A stretch of DNA of 42,444 bases from Pseudomonadota bacterium (GTDB lineage Bacteria; Pseudomonadota; Gammaproteobacteria; Burkholderiales; Gallionellaceae). The DNA lies in contig JAJZSA010000015.1 of assembly GCA_021822115.1 (NCBI GenBank), positions 1 through 42,444 on the forward strand. The letters run 5' to 3'. Of this stretch, positions 34,607-42,444 are shown in pieces; position 1 is the stretch's first letter; each line of letters starts with the position of its first letter. The notes beneath the pieces were generated by a model. It searched no databases. It was given only the letters and a program-made list of their open reading frames with translations, and was not told the DNA's origin. Both the position numbers and the translations under genes were made by a program.

Positions 34607-37015
34607 TCATTCTGCCGTCGGTGTCTGCGGCAAGCTGAGTTCGGTAGACATCTGGAAACTGGCCAGATCGACGCGCTGTTGCGTCGGTTGCGCAGGTTGC
34701 ACAACCACCGGCTTGGTGGCGATCTGTCCCGAGGCATAGGCCGTCGGCTGCGCAGCACCCAGCCACAGCGTAGCCGCCAGCAACAGGCTGGCTGCCAGCG
34801 CGCCTTGTGACATGCGTGCCACCCAGCGGCTGCGGCGCAGGCGCCCCAACAGGTTCTCCGTCTCCAGTTCGGCGTTCAGCATCTGCATCTCTTCGCGCAG
34901 TTCGCTGTTCTTGCGCACGTCGTTTTCGGCATAGGCTTCGTTCATCAGCTTCAGTTCAGCCTGCAATCTGGCCTTCTCTTCTGCCACCGCCTTGGCCTGA
35001 CGCTCGGCTTCGGCGCGTTGCAAGCTCATCTCGCGCAACAGCTGTTCACTCTCGATGCGTGCCGCCACCGCTTCGCTCTCACGCTGCAACGCAGCGACCT
35101 GCTCGGTCTGCGCGGCCGTCTCCAGAGCCAGGCGCTCGGCCAGTTCCGTCTCGGCAGCCACGCGTGCCTGTTCGATCTGGGCCAGTGCCTCTTGTTCGCG
35201 TACGTTCTCTTCTGCGACGCGCAACGCTTCGGCTGCGGCAGCCTGACGCTGACGCGCGGCCACCACGGCACGGGCATCCGCTTGCAAGGCTGCTTCTTCG
35301 ACCTTGAGCGCTTCGTTCAATGCCTGGGTTTTCATGCGCGCCATGTTGGCGGCACGTGCGGCGATCGCTTCTTTTTCACCGGCGGCCTGCAACATCGCCT
35401 GCTCCGCAACCAGTCGCTCAGCCACCGCCTGCTCGGCACGACGCTCTTGTTCCAGACGGGCGATATTGGTTTCGAGCAATTGCTGGTCTTCGGCCTGTCG
35501 TGCTGCGATGGTATCGAGCAGCTGTTGCTCGGATACCGCATATTCACGCGCCACACGCTCTGCTTCCAGTTCCGCTTCGGCACGCTGTTCAGCGATCTGG
35601 GCGGCCAGTTGATCGGCTTCGATGCGCTGCCGCATCGCCGCCTGCTCTTCCTGCTCTGCGGTCAGACGCAGCTCTTCAGCCTCACAAGCGGCGATGGCCA
35701 GTTGCACCCGCTCGGCGGCGACGGACACTTGCTGATTGATGCTGTCCAGCTTCTCTTGCAGCAGTTGCAGTTCCTGCTTCTCGTACGCTGCCTGTTGCTG
35801 CGCGGCCAGATAGAGTTCCTGTTCCGCTGCGGCCTTCTCGGCGGCCAGTTCCTGAGCACGCTCCGCCATCTCCTGATGCTTGCGGGCATTGGCGATGGCT
35901 TGCTGCTCGGTGGCCAGTTGCAGCTCCAGCGCACGTGCCACGTACATGTCGGCTTCGGCGCGCTGCTGAGCCTCGCGTACCAGCTGGCGTTCCGTTTCGG
36001 CGCGCGATTCGGCGGCGCGGCGTGCCTGCTCTTCCGCGACCAGCAGATCACGCGCATCAGCCTCGGCCTGGCGCAGCAAGCGATTGGCTTCTTCACGCTC
36101 TTTGGCGGCCTTGCGTTCGGTCTCCACGCGCTCGTTCAGCAGACGCAGGGCTTCCTGCTCCGCAACCAGTTTCTCTTCCGCTGCGATGCGCGCCTGCTGC
36201 TCTTTCTCCAGCGATTGGCGGGCGATCTCGGCGATGCGGCACTCGGCGGCATTGCGTGCCGCGATCTCTGCTTCGTTCTGCCGCTCGACACGGGTACGCA
36301 GTTCGATGCTCTCGGTCAACGCACGTTCTTCCTCTGCACGCGCAGCGGCAGCACGTTCCACTTCCAGTTCTGCCGCGACACGCGCCTGCGCTTCGCTCAG
36401 GGCCAGTGCTTCGCTGCGTTCACGTGCGATGAGCGCTTCCTGTACCGAACGTTCCGCGGCGAGCTTGGCGTTCACCAGCGCCACGACCTCGCGCTCCTTC
36501 TTCAATTTCTCGGCCGCCAGACGGGTCAGTTCGGCTTCCGCGCTTTCCTGTTCCTGCGCCTTCAGCGCGACCTCATGCTCGATCTCGGCACGGCGACGCT
36601 GTTCTTCATGCAGGCGCTGTTCCGCCGCGATGCGTTTCGCCAGTTCGGCCTGGGTTTCCTGTTCCGATTGCTTGCGGATGCGCACGGACTCGGCCAGTTG
36701 CGCTTCGGCAGCGACCTTTTCCTGCGCCGCCAAAGTCAAGGCACGCTCCTGCTCCAGCCGGTTGCGCACCTCGTCCACCAGTTGCGCTTCGGCGCGGTTG
36801 CGCAATTCGATCTGTTCGGCGATCTCGCTCTCGCGTTGCGCCTTGCTTTGCGCGATGGCACGGGCATGCGCCTCGGCGCGCGAGCGTGCCTGGGCGGCGA
36901 GCTGGGCATCGATCTCGGCTTCGATGCGGTTGCGCGATTCGAGGATGGCCTCGGATTCTGCGGGATGCTCCCCCTCACGCGAGGAGACCAGACGGATCTT
37001 GTTGGGTGCGGACAT
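34607..37015 (-). CDS. giant membrane-anchored coiled-coil protein with 28-residue charge repeats
   Basis: I do not recognise this 802-residue protein. Residues 19-690 are one uninterrupted, Ala/Glu/Arg/Gln-rich helix that divides into 24 units of exactly 28 residues. By my count unit position 2 is acidic in 18 of 24, position 12 basic in 20 of 24 and position 16 acidic in 18 of 24; a 14-residue half period is also visible. Residues 737-755 form one membrane helix after a basic GRLRRSRWVARM, predicting a cytoplasmic coiled coil, and about 45 residues (Pro/Gln/Thr-rich) reach the periplasm. There is no proline in the rod. Such repeats in paramyosin and myosin rods direct filament packing; a cytoskeletal or envelope-spacing role is inference. 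The SD site is GAGGTGAAAC; a bidirectional terminator follows the stop. Confidence 0.88.
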   Translation of the reverse strand: MSAPNKIRLVSSREGEHPAESEAILESRNRIEAEIDAQLAAQARSRAEAHARAIAQSKAQRESEIAEQIELRNRAEAQLVDEVRNRLEQERALTLAAQEKVAAEAQLAESVRIRKQSEQETQAELAKRIAAEQRLHEEQRRRAEIEHEVALKAQEQESAEAELTRLAAEKLKKEREVVALVNAKLAAERSVQEALIARERSEALALSEAQARVAAELEVERAAAARAEEERALTESIELRTRVERQNEAEIAARNAAECRIAEIARQSLEKEQQARIAAEEKLVAEQEALRLLNERVETERKAAKEREEANRLLRQAEADARDLLVAEEQARRAAESRAETERQLVREAQQRAEADMYVARALELQLATEQQAIANARKHQEMAERAQELAAEKAAAEQELYLAAQQQAAYEKQELQLLQEKLDSINQQVSVAAERVQLAIAACEAEELRLTAEQEEQAAMRQRIEADQLAAQIAEQRAEAELEAERVAREYAVSEQQLLDTIAARQAEDQQLLETNIARLEQERRAEQAVAERLVAEQAMLQAAGEKEAIAARAANMARMKTQALNEALKVEEAALQADARAVVAARQRQAAAAEALRVAEENVREQEALAQIEQARVAAETELAERLALETAAQTEQVAALQRESEAVAARIESEQLLREMSLQRAEAERQAKAVAEEKARLQAELKLMNEAYAENDVRKNSELREEMQMLNAELETENLLGRLRRSRWVARMSQGALAASLLLAATLWLGAAQPTAYASGQIATKPVVVQPAQPTQQRVDLASFQMSTELSLPQTPTAE

Positions 37016-37114
37016 GTTTCACCTCGTTTTCGAACTGACAGCCGTTTTTCGGCACGAGGCTAAATTAACAGCCGGCGGGATCCGGCATGCGGGGAATAAA
37101 GGGGGGATTCCGGC

Positions 37115-39313
37115 CTATTTCGTCTTGCCGTCGTGCAGCAAGGCTTCGAACTGGTCGGCCGGCACCGGGCGGGAGAACAGGAACCCTTGGGCGAAATCGC
37201 AGCCGGCGGCCTGCAACATGTCGCGCTGCAACGGGGTCTCCACCCCTTCGGCGATCACCTTCAGCCCCAGCTTGTGCGCCATCACGATGATCGCCTCGCA
37301 CAATGCCAGGTCGTCCGGATTGTGTTCCAGGTTGCTGACGAAGGAGCGGTCGATCTTGAGATGGTCGATATCGAACTTCTTGAGATAGGACAGCGAGGAA
37401 TAGCCGGTGCCGAAATCGTCGATGGCGACCTGCATGCCGGCTTCACGCAAGGCGGTAATGCGCGTCTGCACCGTATCGCCGGCATCCAGCAACAGGCCTT
37501 CGGTGATCTCGATGGTGATGCCCTGGCCGGCCAGACCGAGCTCGTCCAGCAGTTTCAGCCATTGCTGGGCACGCGGTTCGTCGTTGCGGAACTGTGCCGG
37601 GGATTTGTTCACACTGATCTGGAAGCTGGCGTCGTATTGCAATTTGAGCAGCTTGCATTGATTGGCTGCCTGACGGAACACCCAGTCGCCGATGGCGCCT
37701 ATCATGCCGCTCTCCTCTGCCAGCGGGATGAAGTCCACCGGATTGACCAGTCCACGCGTCGGATGTTGCCAGCGCAGCAAGGCCTCGGCCTTGTGGATCT
37801 TGCCGGTGGCCAGCTCGACGATGGGCTGGTAATACACACGCAGTTCCTGGCGTGCCAGCGCACCGCGCAGATCGTTGGTCAGACGCAGGCGTTTCTGCGC
37901 TTGTTGCTGCATCTCGCCGGTGAAGTAGCTGTAGCAGTTGCGTCCCAGCCCCTTGGACACATACATCGCCTGATCGGCATGTTTGAGCAAGGTCTCGATG
38001 TCTGCGGCATCGTCCGGATAGAGCGCGATACCGATACTGGCGGAGACGTAGACCTGCTCCGTGCCCAGCATGAACGGTTCGGTCAGACGGTCGATGATGC
38101 TCTGCGCCACGCGCTCGATGCCGGCATGGTCGGTCAGGTCACCCAGGATGACCACGAACTCGTCGCCGCCCATGCGCGCAACGGTATCGGTATCGCGGAT
38201 ACAGCCCCGGATACGCCGCGCCGCATCCACCAGCAGGTCATCGCCCGCATTGTGCCCCAAGGTGTCGTTGACCTCCTTGAAGCGGTCCAGGTCGATCAGC
38301 AACAGGGATAGCGCACCGCCATGCCGCAGCACCTGGCGCATCATCTGTTGCAGGCGGTCACGGAACAAACGGCGGTTGGGCAACTGGGTGAGCTCATCGT
38401 AATGCGCCTGGCGCTGGATGGTCTCCTCGTTGCGGAACATGGCATTGATGGTGGTCGCCAGGGTGATGCCGACGAAACCCAAGGTCATGATGTAGAGCCA
38501 GAAATTGCCCAACTGCGTCTGTTGCAGGTCGGCGGCGAACACGCCGTAACCATGCAACGCACCGAACAGACCGTGTCCCGCCGCGAGCAACACGATCAGT
38601 GTTGCGCCGCGTCGGCCGAAGCGCAGCGCGCCCCAAGAGACGAACAGGAACATCAGGTAACTGCGTGGCACTTCGGCGCCATGCAACCAGTCGCCGAACA
38701 GGATTTGCGAGGCCAAGACCGAGGTGGTCAGGAACAGCACGGTCTCCAGGCGCCGCCGTGGACTCTCGAACCAGCGCCGCGGCCAGCCACGCCACACCAG
38801 CAGCAACGGCGCCCCCAGCGTGATCCCCAGCAGGTTGCCCATCCACCATTGCAGCAGACCATGCGGGGAATTGGCAGGCGGCACGATGCCGAAGGCGGTC
38901 AGCGTCATCACCCCGAGGGCTGCCGCCAGTGCCGCACTGAGTGCCCCGGCCAACATCAGTTTGAAGAAGTCCGGCGGAGTATCCAGACGTTTGCTGAAAC
39001 GCCCCATCCGCTGCAACACCCAAGCCACCAGCAGGGGTTCGATGACGTTGCTGGCAGCGATGAACAGCGAGGGCCAGAATGCGCGCCCAACCACCAGATA
39101 GGCCAGCATGGCGCCACCGAAGATCGCTGGCCAATAGCGCGTACCCAGCAGCAAGACGATGGCTACACCCAGGCCGCTGGGAATCCACACGACAGAGATA
39201 TCTCCGTCAGTGGTGAAGTAAGTCAGGATCAGCCAGGTGAGCGCCGCATAGGCGAGCGCAAGCCCGCCCATCCGGAGCAGATCGGATCTGCTGTAACGCA
39301 CAAGGGACTTCAA
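37115..39313 (-). CDS. MASE1-GGDEF-EAL cyclic-di-GMP turnover protein
   Basis: The product (732 residues from the chosen start) has a MASE1-like membrane sensor with about eight helices (residues 10-295), a GGDEF domain (DELTQLPNRRLFRDRL, then MGGDEF) and an EAL domain. The allosteric RxxD site (RDTD) lies 5 residues before GGDEF. The EAL domain keeps EALLRW, NKSPAQF, EITEG, DDFGTGYSSL, KIDRSF, EGVET and QGFLFSRP, so both cyclase and phosphodiesterase activities may be intact. The frame opens inside guaA; TTG at 39313, just after the guaA stop, is taken as start, with GTG 39301 or ATG 39271 as alternatives and no clear ribosome site. It probably belongs to the guaB-guaA transcript. Confidence 0.85.
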   Translation of the reverse strand: MKSLVRYSRSDLLRMGGLALAYAALTWLILTYFTTDGDISVVWIPSGLGVAIVLLLGTRYWPAIFGGAMLAYLVVGRAFWPSLFIAASNVIEPLLVAWVLQRMGRFSKRLDTPPDFFKLMLAGALSAALAAALGVMTLTAFGIVPPANSPHGLLQWWMGNLLGITLGAPLLLVWRGWPRRWFESPRRRLETVLFLTTSVLASQILFGDWLHGAEVPRSYLMFLFVSWGALRFGRRGATLIVLLAAGHGLFGALHGYGVFAADLQQTQLGNFWLYIMTLGFVGITLATTINAMFRNEETIQRQAHYDELTQLPNRRLFRDRLQQMMRQVLRHGGALSLLLIDLDRFKEVNDTLGHNAGDDLLVDAARRIRGCIRDTDTVARMGGDEFVVILGDLTDHAGIERVAQSIIDRLTEPFMLGTEQVYVSASIGIALYPDDAADIETLLKHADQAMYVSKGLGRNCYSYFTGEMQQQAQKRLRLTNDLRGALARQELRVYYQPIVELATGKIHKAEALLRWQHPTRGLVNPVDFIPLAEESGMIGAIGDWVFRQAANQCKLLKLQYDASFQISVNKSPAQFRNDEPRAQQWLKLLDELGLAGQGITIEITEGLLLDAGDTVQTRITALREAGMQVAIDDFGTGYSSLSYLKKFDIDHLKIDRSFVSNLEHNPDDLALCEAIIVMAHKLGLKVIAEGVETPLQRDMLQAAGCDFAQGFLFSRPVPADQFEALLHDGKTK

Positions 39314-39329
39314 GGCCGGCGGGGGCTGC

Positions 39330-40913
39330 TCACTCCCACTCGATGGTGGCAGGCGGCTTGCCCGAGATGTCGTAGACCACGCGGTTGATGCCGCGCACTT
39401 CGTTGATGATGCGATTGGACACCTTGCCCAGCAGTTCATACGGTAGATGCGCCCAATGCGCGGTCATGAAGTCCTGCGTCTGCACCGCACGCAAGGACAC
39501 CACCCATTCGTAGGTGCGGCCATCGCCCATCACGCCGACCGACTTGACCGGCAGGAACACGGTGAAGGCTTGGCTGGTGAGGTCATACCAGCTCTTGCCG
39601 CTGGCATCCTTGGTACTGCGCAGTTCTTCGATGAAGATGGCATCGGCGCGACGCAGCAGGTCGGCATATTCACGCTTCACTTCGCCGAGGATGCGTACCC
39701 CCAGGCCGGGGCCGGGGAAAGGATGGCGGTAGATCATGTCGGCCGGGAGACCGAGCGCGATCCCCAGCTCACGCACTTCGTCCTTGAACAGTTCGCGCAG
39801 CGGCTCCAGCAGCTTCAGGTGCATGGATTCCGGCAGACCGCCCACGTTGTGGTGCGACTTGATGGTATGCGCCTTCTTGGTCTTGGAGCCGGCGGATTCG
39901 ATCACGTCCGGATAGATGGTGCCCTGTGCCAGCCACTTGGCACTCTTCAGCTTGGCCGACTCGCGCTGGAACACTTCCACAAATTCGCGGCCGATGATCT
40001 TGCGCTTCTGCTCAGGATCGGAAACGCCGGCGAGGTGTTTCATGAACTCTGCGCTGGCATCGACATGGATCACCTTCATGTGCAGGTTCTGCGCAAAGGT
40101 CTCCATCACCTGCTTGCCTTCGTCCAGACGCAACAGGCCGTTGTCCACAAACACGCAGGTCAGCTGGTCGCCGATGGCGCGGTGGATCAGTGCTGCCGCC
40201 ACCGAGGAATCCACGCCGCCGGACAGACCGAGGATGACCTCCTCGTCGCCCACCTGCGCCTTGATCTTGGCCACCGCTTCGGCGATGTAATCCGGCATGT
40301 TCCAGTCCTGGCCACAGCCGCAGATGTCGTGCACGAAGCGGCCGAGGATGGCTTTGCCCTGATAGGTATGGGTGACCTCGGGATGGAACTGCACGGCATA
40401 GAAACCGCGCGCCTCATCCGCCATGGCGGCGAACGGCGTCGCCTCGTTGGAGGCGATGGTGGTGAAGCCGGGCGGCAAGGCGGTGACCTTGTCGCCATGG
40501 CTCATCCACACATCGAGCAGGCCGTGGCCTTGTGCATTGCTCTTGTCCTGGATACCGTCGAACAGGCGGGAATGCCCGTGCGCACGGATCTCCGCGTAGC
40601 CGAACTCGCGCACCTTGCCACTCTCGACCTTGCCGCCCAGTTGGGCCGCCATGGTCTGCATACCGTAGCAGATACCCAGCACCGGCACGCCCAGTTCGAA
40701 CACCACCTGGGGCGCTTTCGGCGTCTCTTCTTCGTAGACGGAATTGGGACCGCCGGACAGGATGATGCCGGTCGGCTGGAACGCGCGGATATCCGCTTCG
40801 CTCATGTCCCACGGATGCAGTTCGCAATAGACATGCGTCTCGCGCACGCGGCGGGCGATCAATTGGGTGTACTGGGAACCGAAATCAAGGATGAGTATCT
40901 TTTTGTGGGACAT
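39330..40913 (-). CDS. guaA: GMP synthase (glutamine-hydrolysing)
   Basis: GuaA aminates XMP to GMP using glutamine and ATP. The 527-residue product has the N-terminal glutamine amidotransferase ([21 protein letters not shown], catalytic Cys in LGICYGMQ, His-Glu in QFHPEVTHT), the ATP pyrophosphatase P-loop ([15 protein letters not shown]) and the C-terminal dimerisation domain ([16 protein letters not shown]...PPATIEWE). The ATG at 40913 aligns with family N-termini; a longer frame to 40952 would run through the intergenic hairpin and is rejected. It follows guaB by 38 bases and a GGDEF-EAL gene follows it. Confidence 0.97.
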   Translation of the reverse strand: MSHKKILILDFGSQYTQLIARRVRETHVYCELHPWDMSEADIRAFQPTGIILSGGPNSVYEEETPKAPQVVFELGVPVLGICYGMQTMAAQLGGKVESGKVREFGYAEIRAHGHSRLFDGIQDKSNAQGHGLLDVWMSHGDKVTALPPGFTTIASNEATPFAAMADEARGFYAVQFHPEVTHTYQGKAILGRFVHDICGCGQDWNMPDYIAEAVAKIKAQVGDEEVILGLSGGVDSSVAAALIHRAIGDQLTCVFVDNGLLRLDEGKQVMETFAQNLHMKVIHVDASAEFMKHLAGVSDPEQKRKIIGREFVEVFQRESAKLKSAKWLAQGTIYPDVIESAGSKTKKAHTIKSHHNVGGLPESMHLKLLEPLRELFKDEVRELGIALGLPADMIYRHPFPGPGLGVRILGEVKREYADLLRRADAIFIEELRSTKDASGKSWYDLTSQAFTVFLPVKSVGVMGDGRTYEWVVSLRAVQTQDFMTAHWAHLPYELLGKVSNRIINEVRGINRVVYDISGKPPATIEWE

Positions 40914-40923
40914 GGTGTTGAAA

Positions 40924-40941
40924 GGCCCGCTTGCGCGGGCC
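40924..40941 (-). terminator. hairpin between guaB and guaA
   Basis: On the minus strand GGCCCGC, a 4-base loop and GCGGGCC are followed by TTTCAACACC. The T-run is short, so it may only lower guaA transcription relative to guaB or stabilise the processed guaB end. Confidence 0.5.
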
Positions 40942-40951
40942 CTGAATGACA

Positions 40952-42442
<1,491 letters not shown>

Positions 42443-42444
42443 TC

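Noticed and set aside
34946..36961. 84-base periodicity read as a CRISPR or DNA satellite
   Set aside because: The period is at protein level; the nucleotide sequence of the units is not conserved enough for a DNA repeat, and it lies in a continuous coding frame.
35018..37063. Open frame of 681 codons antisense to the coiled-coil gene
   Set aside because: Its Leu/Phe/Arg-rich pattern is the complement of the repeated Ala/Glu/Gln codons. The sense strand has a good SD site, a membrane helix and a terminator.

Overview
The window is a GC-rich, densely packed bacterial chromosome segment. The gene content and order fit a betaproteobacterium: a rimP-nusA-infB-rbfA-truB-rpsO-pnp operon, uvrC-pgsA followed by a tRNA cluster, guaB-guaA, and short dispersed palindromes of the 'SRLRGNDE' type. 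A Gallionellaceae/Nitrosomonadales-like organism is a reasonable guess, but the sequence alone does not prove it. There is no phage, no CRISPR array, no rRNA and no insertion sequence, and no gene-free stretch exceeds 300 bases.

Layout. 33-2070 (+): aroG and miaA. 2078-2932 (-): an HDOD protein. 2990-11612: a nearly complete lipid A aminoarabinose (arn) pathway on the minus strand. In transcription order it is arnT, arnE-like, arnB, then (across an opposing CZB chemoreceptor gene) arnC, a stand-alone formyltransferase, a stand-alone UDP-glucuronate decarboxylase/dehydrogenase, and arnD. The two halves of ArnA are separate genes and there is one flippase gene instead of two. Upstream of arnT lie xseA and a sugar-phosphate nucleotidyltransferase, then tRNA-His, tRNA-Arg and tRNA-Pro, pgsA, uvrC and a uracil-DNA-glycosylase-like gene. 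17630-26008 (-): the transcription/translation operon from rimP to pnp.

26177-30904 (-): a 5'-methylthioadenosine (MTA) salvage cluster of mtnP, a FucA-like class II aldolase, apt and mtnA. It is best read as the dihydroxyacetone-phosphate (DHAP) shunt. It contains an AT-rich HEPN-domain orphan gene translationally coupled to mtnA, and mtnA carries an in-frame dispersed repeat. 31043-34549 (+): two c-type haem proteins, a small membrane protein and a CopA copper ATPase, behind a perfect CRP-type palindrome placed near -41.5.

34607-37015 (-): an 802-residue membrane-anchored coiled-coil protein with about 24 uninterrupted 28-residue units and a regular charge pattern, the most unusual object in the window. 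37115-42412 (-): guaB, guaA and a MASE1-GGDEF-EAL protein, placing GTP synthesis beside cyclic-di-GMP turnover.

Start codons were moved from the longest possible frame where a Shine-Dalgarno (SD) site, family alignment or overlap with a neighbour argued for it (aroG, miaA, arnB, nucleotidyltransferase, rimP, mtnP, HEPN gene, guaA, GGDEF-EAL). Promoters and terminators were read by eye and are candidates, not measured sites.
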